64,000 bases of DNA from Aphrophora alni (lineage: Eukaryota; Arthropoda; Insecta; Hemiptera; Aphrophoridae): assembly GCA_963513935.1 (NCBI GenBank), contig OY740772.1:100583340-100647339 (forward strand), in the 5' to 3' direction. The position numbers and the translations under genes are program-made. Under the pieces are notes generated by a model that was given only the letters and a program-made list of their open reading frames with translations, did not search any database and was not told where the DNA came from. Of the stretch, positions 45,701 through 58,100 are shown piece after piece. Every line of letters begins with the position of its first letter. The stretch's first letter is position 1.

Positions 45701-46633
45701 CAGGAACAAGAATTTGATTCAGTGGAGTTAGTTTACTCAAGTGGCATCTTGTTGAAAATCAGAAAAATCAAGTTGAAAATGTCAAAATGGCAATCTTCTT
45801 AAACAGTGTTTTTGTTTATGACTCGTGTGTTATTCAACTTATAACGTTAAATTACATTAAATGTTGGAGATTTTAATTCTGCATCTAATCGTACCAACTC
45901 TACATCTCTACCAATAGAGAGGTTATTGTAAAAAATGCAATTTCAAACAACGACTTTCCATGAAAGTGTGATATTCTTAGTTTACCAGCACAAGCGTAGT
46001 GAGAACCAAACCAAACATAACATAACCTTCTACACATATACAGCTTTGAAACCCACTAGGGCCAATACACTGATACTAGCAAAGTAACCTTTGATCTACC
46101 AATACAATTTCATCTTTCCTGAAGGTCCAAAAACCAATTTTTGAGTACATTTAGAGGCTCTGCTAGTATATTACATAGGAATTGATAAGTATCAATATGA
46201 TACCTACCTGCTTGTTTTCCCTACTAATATATAGTTTCAATAATATATTTAGTGTTACTTAGAACATTCACCTAAATACCATAGTCTACATTCTATAAAA
46301 ACACTTTCTTTTCTGTGCACATCAACTAATTATAATTAATTTAATAAAATGTTAAATTTCTTCAAACGTTATTATTTTCAGATTGCTATAGTCATGTCAA
46401 TGACACAGATTGGTGTACACTGCGGTCTTCAAATTCTAGAAACTGCATATCGTGGAGGAGGCGGAGGATATGGGGGTGGCGGTGGATATGGAGGCGGTGG
46501 ATATGGAGGCGGTGGCTACGGAGGCGGTGGATATGGCGGTGGCGGTGGATATGGAGGCGGTGGCTATGGAGGTGGCGGTGGATATGGAGGTGGCGGTGGA
46601 TATGGAGGCGGAGGATATGGACATCGAGGATAA
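42731..46633 (+). CDS. Gene 4: secreted Gly/Tyr-rich peptide, two exons
   Basis: Exon 1 is 42731-42748 (MLRLLI) with a GTAAGT donor. Exon 2 is 46382-46633 after a TTATTTTCAG acceptor, and the junction is phase 0. The product is 89 residues. The signal peptide (about residues 1-20, ending Val-His-Cys) is followed by GLQILETAYRG and then ten to eleven Gly-Tyr-Gly-Gly-Gly(-Gly) units to the end GHRG. The DNA is an 15/18-bp repeat. Gly/Tyr repeats of this kind occur in arthropod cuticle proteins, where Tyr can be crosslinked; that role is inference. An alternative unspliced start at 46349 (MLNFFKRYYFQ then exon 2) has its own TATAAAAA at 46296, but the exon 1 match to genes 2 and 3 makes the spliced form more likely. 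AATAAA lies at 46819-46824. Confidence 0.72.
43080..43290 (-). repeat. Family A dispersed repeat, inverted
   Basis: CCCAAGGGACACTGGTTGCA, TTAGTCTTGGTTTACATTCC, ACGTCTCTCTCTTACTC and GACTATTGGAGTATTCAAGA are the reversed family A order. In the intron of gene 4. Confidence 0.6.
43555..43640 (+). repeat. Family A fragment, proximal part
   Basis: AAGGCAAAACCCTCTCAGGC followed by an AAAGAACATAAAATAAAGTC-like block. The rest of the element is missing. Confidence 0.5.
43730..44330 (-). mobile_element. DNA transposon fragment with C-terminal transposase
   Basis: The minus-strand frame at 44281-44093 contains IITPEMLRNVQQAFESRIYF and VNGSHFENLI, the usual end of insect mariner/IS630-type transposases ('itPe.L.nV...f..Ri..C...nGgHfEhLl'). 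About 43988-44016 is an inverted copy of 44223-44251 (CCCAACATAGCGACCAATCG against CGATTGGTCGTTATGTTGGG), so two pieces of the element lie head to head. The left flank has a poly-C tract. Non-functional. Confidence 0.6.
44331..46300. other. Remaining intron of gene 4, no feature recognised
   Basis: AT-rich with a GGGGAGGGGGG tract at about 45117-45128. The minus-strand frame at 45504-45740 has a Leu-rich start but no conserved domain. Confidence 0.4.
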
Positions 46634-47034
46634 TATTTTGTATGTTTAAAATTTCCTTGGATGAAATAGTTCAAGAAATTTTATTTTAAAACAAACATTA
46701 AACATGAACCATTGGTACAGAATTGAATATTTGTTTTTATCTTCCTGTTCTCAGTATAACAATTTGCTTCATCTTTATTTTACAGTTTGGAATTGTCGGA
46801 TATCCACCATTGACTACGAATAAATTGAATACATCACTTGTTTATCACTAGTAAACTACACCAACTCAATGGTTTTACTCTTTACAATTGACTTACTTGG
46901 GCATTTTTTTCTGTTGCCCAGAAGTTGCAACATCTCAATATTCTAGTTTTGACGGAGTCTTTGCTTTTGGGTGTAATGCTTCATTTCTTCAGTCAACGAA
47001 GCTACGTTCAGATCACTTGTATCTCTTTTACACT

Positions 47035-47990
47035 ATGACACATTGGCAATACTATCACAGTACTTTATTCTGAAACCTCTGTATTATTTAAATATTACTT
47101 TTCTACAAAAGTACTGTGACTCACTTACTTTTCATATTGCACTTATAATAGTACTTGTAATATTACTTTTCTACTGTAACTCTGCACCTGCAGTATAATA
47201 TATTACTATTACACTATATTACATTGGCAATACATCACAGTACTTTATTCTGAAACCTCTGTATTATTTAAATATTACTTTTCTACTGTAACTCTGCACC
47301 TGCAGTATATATTACTATTACACTATATTACATTGGCAATAGGCTACATCACAGTACTTTATTCTGAAACCTCTGTATTATTTAAATATTACTTTTCTAC
47401 TGTAACTCTGCACCTGCAGTATATATTAATATTACACTATATTACATTGGCAATACATCACAGTACTTTATTCTGAAACCTCTGTATTATTTAAATATTA
47501 CTTTTCTACTGTAACTCTGCACCTGCAGTATATATTAATATTACACTATATTACATTGGCAATACATCACAGTACTTTATTCTGAAACCTCTGTATTATT
47601 TAAATATTACTTTTCTACTGTAACTCTGCACCTGCAGTATATATTACTATTACACTATATTACATTGGCAATACATCACAGTACTTTATTCTGAAACCTC
47701 TGTATTATTTAAATATTACTTTTCTACAAAAGTACTGTAACTCACTTACTTTTCATATTGCACTTATAATAGTACTTGTAATATTACTTTTCTACTGTAA
47801 CTCTGCACCTGCAGTATAATATATTACTATTACACTATATTACATTGGCAATACATCACAGTACTTTATTCTAAAACCTCTGTATTATTTAAATATTACT
47901 TTTCTACAAAAGTACTGTAACTCACTTACTTTTCATATTGCACTTATAATAGTACTTGTAATATTACTTTTCATATTGCACTACTGTAAC
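47035..47990 (+). repeat. Minisatellite with 109- and 180-bp units
   Basis: The landmark CAGTACTTTATTCTGAAACC, or a near match, recurs at about 47058, 47238, 47352, 47461, 47570, 47679 and 47859. Spacing is about 109-114 bp inside the array and 180 bp at both edges. The long units hold an extra block of about 70 bp (ACTCACTTACTTTTCATATT and following). The GCACCTGCAGTATA segment is present in nearly every unit. It starts about 400 bases past the gene 4 stop. Confidence 0.9.
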
Positions 47991-48409
47991 TCTACACCAG
48001 CAGTCCATATTAGGCCTACTATACACTAAGGTACAATACACTAGTTTATATAGAAGGAGATTATGTATGAATAGTTAATGATCCCACCCATTAACCACTA
48101 ATTCTCTTATATTTTATATTAAGTTTTCAGTTTTTCTTAACATGTTAGAGAGCGTGAAGGAATTACAGTGTAAATAGAACTTTTGATAACTCAAAGGGTT
48201 TAGGAAAAACTGAAATTTTAACTCTAAGTAACTCTAAGTATACATTCACAAAATATGAAATATTAATCGTATTTATAAAAAAAACCACATTATCCTAATT
48301 TAAAACACCTCTTCAAGTTTCTGAAAAGCTAAATAGAACACTGTTTTGTCAATTGGATTATAGTACATTCTCTTTATCTTTATGTCTTTATGTGTAATTT
48401 TATTCTTGT

Positions 48410-49170
48410 TTTTTAAAGGCAAAAAGCCTATATGTAATAGCAGTTTAAAGTTTTTTTTCAAAAAAGATCAAAAAAAATTTTTAACCAATGATACGGGTAT
48501 CAAAAGATGCAGAATCGAAAGGAGAGTAAACCATGAAAAAAAACACTTTGACATCTCAAATGGTTTACGAGTTATTACAATTTATATGTCAATAAAAATA
48601 CCAGATTTTAACATTTCACGTTTCACCGCTTGCAATACCTTTTTAAAACGCCTGTAGCTCCTTAACTATTTATCCTACTTTTACATGATGAAAGAAGAAG
48701 GTTTAAATTTTACTGTGGTTTTTTTCAAAACGAAAATATCTCTTATAGTTTCTGAGTAATTAATTCGAGAAAACAGCCAATTTTCAAGCTTTGCAAAATG
48801 GTAAGTTACACCCCTTGCAGTTTTATTTGGCGAAAAAGTGAATTTTTTATTTTTTATTGTTTTTATAGCTTAATAGAAGCAAAATTAAATTTGGAATCGA
48901 GGGGTGCTATTGAAATTTCACAATTGTTTAATATTTTATTTTTCATTTTTATGTATTTTTTGTAAAAATTTCAACATTTAACAATACCAATGATATGTGT
49001 AGATCGATAGATCGAAAAAATAGTTGCTTTTAAAAATGGTAAGGCTTTCACGGTTTATTCACCTCTCAATTCTGCATCTATGATACCCATATCATTGGTT
49101 TAAAAACATTTTGATCTTTTTTGAAAAAACTTTAAACTGCAGTTACTCGTAAACCCTTTGAGATTTTAAA
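48410..49170. repeat. Satellite-related segment, inverted monomer plus direct part
   Basis: About 48430-48940 is the reverse complement of most of one 640-bp satellite monomer (for example ATTTCACGTTTCACCGCTTG). About 49030-49170 carries the same family in the orientation of the main array (TTCTGCATCTATGATACCCA). The orientation flips near 49020, giving a foldback. A family A proximal fragment (TTTTATTCTTGTTTTTTAAA) lies at its left edge. Confidence 0.75.
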
Positions 49171-49171
49171 G

Positions 49172-49500
49172 TGGTTTTTTTTTTTTTTTTTTTTTTTTTA
49201 TATTCTTTATCAAAGAGGATTCGGCGAAAAAGATAAGGACGACAAAATGACACAGACAAAGACGTATTTCCCAAAAGGAAGAAAGCCATTCGTCTAGGGA
49301 GACTAAATTTAAGAATGTAAATAAATAAGAAAGAAAAGCATAAAACGCGCCGAAGCTTTCCACGCTCCTTTACACTTTCTGTTAATGAAAAGAATGGCAT
49401 TTCAAATATAAATTTAATGGTTTTACATTGTATAAAATCTACCCTTCTATCTTTTGAACTGCATATCATAGATACAGTTCGTGAAAGAAGTTATTCAGTA
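49172..49500 (-). mobile_element. Retroposed sequence with poly(A) tail, minus strand
   Basis: A run of about 28 T on the plus strand (about 49172-49199) is a poly(A) tail on the minus strand. It follows AAGAATAT and a GC-richer body with GGAAAGCTTCGGCGCG. Minus-strand frames of 65 and 108 codons cover the body but show no domain I recognise. It interrupts the satellite-related segment, whose homology stops at the tail. Either a SINE/LINE 3' end or a processed pseudogene. Confidence 0.5.
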
Positions 49501-49774
49501 AGGAATAAGATGTACTTACTGTTCCTTTGATCTTAATTAATTAGTTCCAGAAAATCCTGGAGTTAAGGGTAAAAACAGATTACAGTTTTTTGAACTCCAA
49601 TAATCACTTTTCATTACATGAGATTTATTAGAAATTCAATAATTAAAAATTTTTATCAATATTTATTGAACTACTTAGAGTCTTAATTTACCGATAATTT
49701 TATGGAATGATCTTGATCTTATTATCAATACTGAAAAATATAATTTTTACGGGTAATAAGAATTCGTAACAACT

Positions 49775-50540
49775 ATACTATTGTGAATAAAATTTGTGCA
49801 ATATTTTAACACCGATTATTAGTTTTATTACGGATGTGTGTATGAGAAAGTTTGTGCAATATTTCTTGACAGAATATTAGGTATAGTATTTATATAAATA
49901 TAAGAAGGTTTGTGCAATATTTTGACAGATTATTAGTATTAGTATTTATGTGTGATAAAGTTTGTGCAATACCTTTGACCGATTATTAATTTTAGTATTT
50001 ATGTATGGGAAACTTTGTGCAATATTTTGGCCGATTTTTAGTTTTAGTATTTATGTAAAAGAAAGTTTGATTAATATTTATGACCGATTATTAGTTTCAG
50101 TATTTATGTATGAGAAAGTTTGTGCAATATTTTGACATAATATTAGTTTAAGTATTAAAGTGTGAAAAAGTTTGTACAATATGTTTAACCAATTATTAGT
50201 TTTAGTATTTATGTATGAGAAAGTTTGAGAATATTTTGACAGAATATTAGTTTTAGTATTTATGTGAAAGAAAGTTTATGCAATATTTTTTGACAGAATA
50301 TTAGTTATAGTATTTATATAAATATAAGAAAATTTGTCCAATATTTTGACTGATTATTGTTTTAGTATTTATGTATAAGAAACTTTATGCAATATTTTTG
50401 ACTGATGATTAGTTTTAGTATTTATGTGTGAGAAAGTTTGTGCAATACTTTTGACCGTTTATTAGGTATTTATGTATGAAAAAGTTTGTGCAATATTTTT
50501 GACCAATTACTAGTTTTAGTATTTATGTATTAGAAAACTT
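49775..50540 (+). repeat. Tandem repeat, unit 52-58 bp, about 13 copies
   Basis: The consensus pieces TTTGTGCAATATTTTGAC, GATTATTAGTTTTAGTATT and TATGTATGAGAAAG recur every 52-58 bases, with moderate divergence and length variation. Confidence 0.88.
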
Positions 50541-50638
50541 GTGACGCTGTATTTCCATTTACCCCATCCTAATATTATTCTGTACCTAGTGCGCCTAAAG
50601 AAGTTTACATTTCAAAAAGGTTTGGCAATTAATTATAT

Positions 50639-50873
50639 AGTTTTAATTGCTATTTTAATTTTGTTGCAGATTCATTATGGCAGCACATTATTCACCATCG
50701 ACGACATCAATAGAAAAATGTCCAAGTGTTTTTTGAGTGTTGTATTAAAAGAGACTATAACAGTAGTGAAAAAGTGAATTTTGAAAATAATGTAATTGGA
50801 TATATTTAATTTTTCATTGTTATTTTAAAACAATATTTTTTATATGTATTTACCAATTTGTTACATTAATAAA
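50639..50873 (+). other. Candidate terminal exon, weak
   Basis: A T-rich tract ending TTTTGTTGCAG at about 50670 is a good splice acceptor. An open frame of 36 codons follows (IHYGSTLFTIDDINRKMSKC...) with a stop at 50775-50777, and AATAAA at about 50868. The frame is also open upstream, giving a 78-residue hydrophobic ORF from 50541. No homology recognised and no first exon found. Confidence 0.2.
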
Positions 50874-51288
50874 TATTTTTATTGAAATAATTGGTTTGCG
50901 TTTTATTTTTAGTGGAAACCAATACTTTCTCCACTGTAAAACATATATTTAATTAGAAAGTTATTGCTTAGTTTGATATCTGGTAGAGTACAGAACTTTC
51001 CTACATTTAAACAGGAAGTATCAGGAGAATATAATTTTAAAAGAGGTCAATGCAGCAGTGATTCAAACATCATAGTTGCCATGAATATTTCATGCCGGTA
51101 GACCTCCTAACAACTTCTATTCGCTGGATATCAGGTTTTTGTGTCAATTCAAATAGACCTTCTATCAAATCATATTCACTAGATGACAGGTTTATTGTAA
51201 CTTTTCAATGTAGGCCTATCAGGAAAATATTATGTTAAAAGAGGTCAATGCAGCTGTGATTCAATCATCAGAGTTGCCATGAAGATTT

Positions 51289-51309
51289 GGGGAGGGGCAA
51301 AGGGCGGGG
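51289..51309 (+). other. Predicted G-quadruplex motif, copy 1
   Basis: GGGGAGGGGCAAAGGGCGGG and one further G: four runs of at least three G with loops of 1-4 bases. Striking in an otherwise AT-rich window. Confidence 0.55.
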
Positions 51310-51856
51310 AAAAAGTAAAGAGGAATGACAAGGAGCGGGGCATGAATGGAGTGGGAGGGGGCAAGGGGCGGGGCAAGAATTGAAGGGGATGGGCAATGGG
51401 CGGGGCAATAGCGGAGGTAGAAGGGCTAGGGGCGGTGCTTATGTCACGTAGTCACACCCACCACTCTTGTCTTCAAATATCCCGTCTCTACTGACCTCCT
51501 ATCAAATCATATTCACCTGGTAACAGGATTTTGTCGTTGTATGGCAGTATTCGGAGAATATAAATTTAAAGGTGGTGGATGTTAACTTCATTTCCGTTTT
51601 CAATTCAGATAGACCTCCTATCAAATCATATTCACCGTATAACAAGATTTTGTCGGTTTACCGCAATATCAGGAAAATATAATGTTAAAGTAGGTGGATG
51701 TCAACTGCAATTCAGTTTTCCAATCCCAATAGACCTACTAACAACTTCTATTCACTGGATAACAGGTTTTTTGTAACTTTTCAAGGTATCAGGAGAATAT
51801 TATGTTAAAAGAGGTCAATGCCAATGATTCAATCATTAGAATTGCCATGAATATTT

Positions 51857-51877
51857 GGGGAGGGGCAAGGGGCGGGG
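51857..51877 (+). other. Predicted G-quadruplex motif, copy 2
   Basis: GGGGAGGGGCAAGGGGCGGG and one further G, 568 bases after copy 1 in the duplicated unit, with four G runs intact. Confidence 0.55.
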
Positions 51878-52870
51878 CAAAAGTAAAGGAGGAGGGACAA
51901 TGGGTGGGGCATGTATGGAGAGGGAGGGGCAAGAGTTGTAGGGGATGGGCAATGGTCGGAGCAAGAGGGGAGGTAGAAAAGCTAGGGGCGGTGCTTATGT
52001 CACGTAGTCACCCCCACCACTCTTGTCTTCAAATATCCTATCTCTACTGACCTCCTATCAAATCATATTCACTTGATAACAGGATTTTGTCGTTTTACTG
52101 CAGTATCAGGAAAATATAATGTTAAAGGAGGTAGATGTTAACTTTGATTCAGTTTCCAATTCAAATAGACCTCCTATCAAATCATATTCACCTGACAACA
52201 AGTTTTAGTCTTATTACCGCGATATCAGGAAAATATAATCTTAAAGGAGGTAGATGTCAACAGCGATTACGTTTTCAATTCAGGTAGACCTCCTATTAAA
52301 GCATATTCACCTGATAATAGGATTGTGTCGTTTTACCGCAGTATTCGGAGAATATAATCTTAAAGGAGGTGGATGTTAACTGTGATTCAGTTTTCAATTC
52401 AAATAGACCTCATGTCAAATCATATTCACCTGATAACAGGATTTTATCGTTTTACCGCAGTATCAGGAGGATATAATGTTATAGGAAGTGGATGTTAACT
52501 ATGATTCAGTTTTCAATTCAGATAGACCTTCTATCAAATCATATTCACTATATAACAGATTTTTTTGTAACTTTTTAAGGTATCAGGAGAATATAATGTT
52601 AAAAGAGGTAGCTGTGATTCAAACATCATAGTTGACATGAATATTTTAATACCTATAGTTCTCCTAACAACATCTATTCACTGGATAATTGGTTTTGTGA
52701 CTTTTCAAGCTATCAGGAAAATATTATATGTTAAAATATGTCAATTCAGCTGTTTTTCATAATCGGAGTTACCATGAATAACAATAACGGAGTTACCATA
52801 CAATAACAACTTATATTCTCTGGGTAACAAATGTTTTAACTTTTGTAAGGATCAGGAGAATATAAGTTTT

Positions 52871-55139
52871 TAAGTGGTCTGGATTTGTTTTGTTGTTATG
52901 GAAATTTCAGCATTCTACCTTAGAAAAATCGAAGCAAAAGCTTTTTATGTTGTGGAAAGTGCTGCCTTTTACCAGACAACAAACCAAGGAATAATTTTCT
53001 TAGTTTATATTGCTGGGAAGTACAGCACTCTACTATACATTTCCTGAAAAATATTGCTAACTTTTTTCTGTAGGAAACAGGAAATGTGTTAGAAAATACT
53101 CAATAAATTTAAAAAGGCTTTTTTTCTGTTATTTTACATTTATTCATTAAACAATTTTTATGATTACAATTTTGCAAATATTTCTTCTATCTAGTACATG
53201 CAATGGTCGATAAATAATAATTGTTTATATAATACATCTCACTACATAACCACTTGTAGTTATATTAAACAATTGACATAAAACCATATAATTTTTGTTT
53301 CACCAATATCATAAAACCAAACACAACACTGAACTCTTGTTTACATATGTGTAACACATCGTATCTTCTGAAACAAAAAATAGAGAATCATAAGAAAATC
53401 TGCAAATACTTTAAAATAAACAAGGTAAAAACATTAAACTACATTAACTCATACATTAAACTAAATAAACAAACAAATAATTTTCATAGGCTTTTCGCTA
53501 ACATGCCAGATTAGGAGATGCAGACAAAAAGTCTTACTTCCTTAGAACAGTAAAGGATTATAGGCGAAGGATGTGGCATGGTATCTTAAACCGTTCCGAG
53601 ATATTTGAATGAATAGTTACAGAGTTACGAGCATCTAATAAAAATGTATTGCATTTGGAACGAATATTTTTATACATTTCAAACTACAATATCATCTTTC
53701 AAATGCATTAAAATATCAAACTCATTCAATTCTACATCTAATTTTGAAATTTTTATAATAAATAAATATATATATTATTTTTTTAAATTAAGAAATTGTC
53801 ATCTTTCAGCTTACTTATAAGTAACTCGATTTTCTGTAACCACAGTTATGCACAGTTTATAAAGTCACGATGTTTGTTTTTAAGTATTGAAGGTTTTCAA
53901 AGTCAGCCTATGAAAGAGGGTGATTTCTAATTTTTTGTTAAATTAAATAAAAATAATAGCTCATATGAATTTGTTATGTAAAATTATAATTATTTCATCA
54001 TAATTTTTGAAAAACTAAGGGTCGTTAATTTCCTTCTCATTCAGAGTAGAAAAATTGAAGATTGGCAGAGATTTGAGAAGTTTTAAAATGTTTGCGCTAT
54101 TTTTTATTTGGGATCGTAGTTAAAAAAAAATCAACAAAATTCTTACGAAATCTAAAACAGAACCAATTATTTTTCCTGAATGAGTTCATTTATAACTACA
54201 AAAGACCTACCACTTCTTCCCTCATCTTAAATGTTTGTTCTTCTAAAACAAACAAACCTACCGATGAAAATATCTTCACTCGTTATTGTTTGACCGTTCA
54301 TATGTATGCCTGCCGCTGATAACTTTTTGCCATTAGACATCTTAATACACCATGCACTTTGCACTTTGTAAAGTTTTCTATTACAGCACTTATTTTGAAT
54401 GGCTATTATTAGAGGCAAACAAACAGCAACATAATCTTACCACTAGCACAGCTGGGCGCGCACTGAGCTACTTACCACAGGAGTGGTGATGTTACCCCTA
54501 TTACTTCTCGCTCTAAACAAAAACAGAGGTTGGTTTCCGAAGATCCTCGTAAACAAAAATAGAACAAAATATTTGACTGTATCGCGTTACTTACAACCAT
54601 AAAATAGAATGTTATGCATTTTGGAATGATTATGTATTTGAGACAATTTAAAATTGTCAAGAAATGAAATAGTAAAATTATTTTCATAATTAAGAATCCT
54701 GATCACAGCTTAATTTGATAAAAAGTAAAATTATTTCTTGAAATGTAAAACTCTAATACATTGATATTTCCAATGTTTACTTGGACTTCAGAGATGGGGA
54801 GATTAACTATAAAGGAATAGTTTTAAGATTTTTGTATTGAAGTTAGATCCTGTGTGAACTAGCCAAATTAACTTTATCAACCGATAATAAAAGTACATGT
54901 ATTAGTCGTGGAACATTATTTCACGTATACAATAATTTTCCACACAACACCGTTCCCAAAAATATAGCCACCCCAATTTTAAAGTTTGTCTCAGTAAAAT
55001 TCATAGAAACTATCTCTAACAATGTAAAACACTAAATTAATTCTTACATTTTCAATGTCTCAATTTCTGCTACATAAGAGAAGCAAAGCTAACTCTACAG
55101 ATAGAAGAAACGAACCTGTTGCTTCGTCCAACAGTCGTA
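52871..55139. other. No recognised gene
   Basis: AT-rich sequence between two tandem arrays. A slightly GC-richer patch at about 54440-54560 (CAGCTGGGCGCGCACTGAGC) may be an old element fragment. Short frames at 54092-54319 (+), 54227-54418 (-) and 54472-54687 (-) have no domain or gene context. Confidence 0.4.
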
Positions 55140-58100
55140 GGCCTATCTTCTTTCATCATGTAATAGTTCATATCATTAGATATGTTAAAATCTGGTATTT
55201 CTATTGGCATATAAATTGTAATAACTCGTAAACCATTTGAGTACACAATCAAAAATCAAAAACTCACTGTTTTGCCTAAAAATCTTACCATTTTGCAAAG
55301 TTTGAAAAATGCCTGTTTTCTCGCATTGATTACTCAGAAACTATAAGAGATCTATTCGTTTTGAAAAAACCACAGTAAAATTTAAACTTTTTTCTTTTAT
55401 CATGTAAATGTTCATATCTTTGGAATAAATAGTTAAGGAGCTATAGGCGTTTTAAAAAGGTATTGCAAGCAGTGAAACGTGAAATGTTAAAATCTGATAT
55501 TTTTATTGACATATCAATTGTAATAACTCGTAAACCATTTGAGATGTCAAAGTGATTTTTTCAGGGTTTATTTTCCTTTCCATTCTGCATCTTCTGATAC
55601 CCATATCATTTTTGTAAAATATTTTTGATCTTTTTTGAAAAAACTTTAAAACGCAATTACTCGTAAACCCTTTCATTTTTCAAAATGTTTCTTACAGGGT
55701 TTACTCTACATTCAATTCTGCATCTTATAGTGTACATATAATTCATGTTGTTAAATGTTGAAATTTTTACAAAAAAAATCGATAAAAATGAAAAAAATAA
55801 TAAAAATTTTGAAATTTCAATAGCACTCCTCGAATCCAAATTTAATTCTGCTTCTATTAAGCTATAAAAACAATCAAAATTAAAAAACTCACTTTTTGCC
55901 TAAAAAAACTGCAAGGGGTACCTTACCATTTTGCAAAGTTTGAAAATTGCCTGTTTTCTCGCATTAATTACTCAGAAACTATAAGAGATATATTCGTTTT
56001 AAAAAAACCACAGTAAAATTTGAACTTTTTTCTTTTATCATGTAAATTTTCATATCTTTGGGATAAATAGTTAAGGAGCTACAGGCGTTTTAAAAAGGTA
56101 TTACAAGCGGTGAAACGTGAAATGTTAAAATCTGATATTTTTATTGACATATCAATATTAATAACTCGTAAACCATTTGAGATGTCAAAGTGATTTTTTC
56201 AGGATTTATTTTCCTTTCAATTCTGCATCTTCTGATACCAATATCATTGGTGTATAATATTTTTGATCTTTTTTGAAAAAACTGTAAAACGCAATTACTC
56301 GTAAACCCTTTTATTTTTCAAAATGTTTCTTACAGGGTTTACTCTACATTCAATTCTGCATCTTATGGTGTACATATAATTCATGTTGTTAAATGTTGAA
56401 ATTTTTACAAAAAAAATCGATAAAAATGAAAAAAATATTTAAAATTTTGAAATTTCAATAGCACTCCTCGAATCCAAATTTAATTCTGCTTCTATTAGGC
56501 TATAAAAACAATCAAAATTCAATAACTCACTTTTTTGCCTAAAAAAACTGCAAGGGGGGACCTTACCATTTTGCAAAGTTTGAAAATTGCCTGTTTTCTC
56601 GCATTAATTACTCAGAAACTTTAAGAGATATATTCGTTTTGAAAAAACCACAGTAAAATTTGAACTTTTTTCTTTTATCATGTAAATTTTCATATCTTTG
56701 GGATAAATAGTTAAGGAGCTACAGGCGTTTTAAAAAGGTATTACAAGCGGTGAAACGTGAAATGTTAAAATCTGATATTTTTATTGACATATCAATATTA
56801 ATAACTCGTAAACCATTTGAGATGTCAAAGTGATTTTTTCAGGATTTATTTTCCTTTCAATTCTGCATCTTCTGATACCAATATCATTGGTGTATAATAT
56901 TTTTGATCTTTTTTGAAAAAACTTTAAAACGCAATTACTCGTAAACCCTTTTATTTTTCAAAATGTTTCTTACAGGGTTTACTCTACATTCAATTCTGCA
57001 TCTTATGGTGTACATATAATTCATGTTGTTAAATGTTGAAAATTTTTACAAAAAAATCGATAAAAATGAAAAAATATTTAAAATTTTGAAATTTCAATAG
57101 CACTCCTCGAATCCAAATTTAATTCTGCTTCTATTAAGCTATAAAAACAATCAAAATTCAAAAACTCACTTTTTTGCCTAAAAAAACTGCAAGGGGACCG
57201 TTTTGCAAAGTTTGAAAATTGCCTGTTTTCTCGCATTAATTACTCAGAAACTTTAAGAGATATATTCGTTTTGAAAAAACCACAGTAAAATTTGAACTTT
57301 TTTCTTTTATCATGTAAATGTTCATATCTTTGGGATAAATAGTTAAGGAGCTACAGGCGTTTTAAAAAGGTATTACAAGCGGTGAAACGTGAAATGTTAA
57401 AATCTGATATTTTTATTGACATATCAATATTAATAACTCGTAAACCATTTGAGATGTCAAAGTGATTTTTTCAGGATTTATTTTCCTTTCAATTCTGCAT
57501 CTTCTGATACCAATATCATTGGTGTATAATATTTTTGATCTTTTTTGAAAAAACTTTAAAACGCAATTACTCGTAAACCCTTTTATTTTTCAAAATGTTT
57601 CTTACAGGGTTTACTCTACATTCAATTCTGCATCTTATGGTGTACATATAATTCATGTTGTTAAATGTTGAAAATTTTTACAAAAAAATCGATAAAAATG
57701 AAAAAATATTTAAAATTTTGAAATTTCAATAGCACTCCTCGAATCCAAATTTAATTCTGCTTCTATTAAGCTATAAAAACAATCAAAATTCAAAAACTCA
57801 CTTTTTTGCCTAAAAAAACTGCAAGGGGACCTTACCATTTTGCAAAGTTTGAAAATTGCCTGTTTTCTCGCATTAATTACTCAGAAACTATAAGAGATAT
57901 ATTCGTTTTGAAAAAACCACAGTAAAATTTGAACTTTTTTCTTTTATCATGTAAATGTTCATATCTTTGGGATAAATAGTTAAGGAGCTACAGGCGTTTT
58001 AAAAAGGTATTGCAAGCGGTGAAACGTGAAATGTTAAAATCTGATATTTTTATTGACATATCAATTGTAATAACTCGTAAACCATTTGAGATGTCAAAGT

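Larger units (their letters stand above)
50970..52870 (+). repeat. 119-bp tandem array with G-rich inserts
   Basis: AATCATATTC, or a one-base variant, recurs at about 52061, 52180, 52299, 52418 and 52537, exactly 119 apart, alongside TAGACCTCCTATCAAATC and ATCAGGAGAATATAATGTTA. In the left half a larger unit of about 568 bp is duplicated (from about 51180 and 51750). It includes a G-rich block (51286-51440 and 51854-51995) with many GGGGC motifs. Confidence 0.88.

Noticed and set aside
46436..46649. Minus-strand Ser-Ile-Ala-Thr frame and second plus-strand Met-Glu-Ala-Val frame over gene 4 exon 2; likewise 15731-15958 over gene 1
   Set aside because: Shadows of the Gly-rich exon caused by its DNA repeat; no signal peptide or splice context.
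49143..49469. 108-codon minus-strand frame ending in poly-Lys
   Set aside because: The Lys run is the translated poly(A) tail of a retroposed fragment; the remaining residues show no domain that I recognise.
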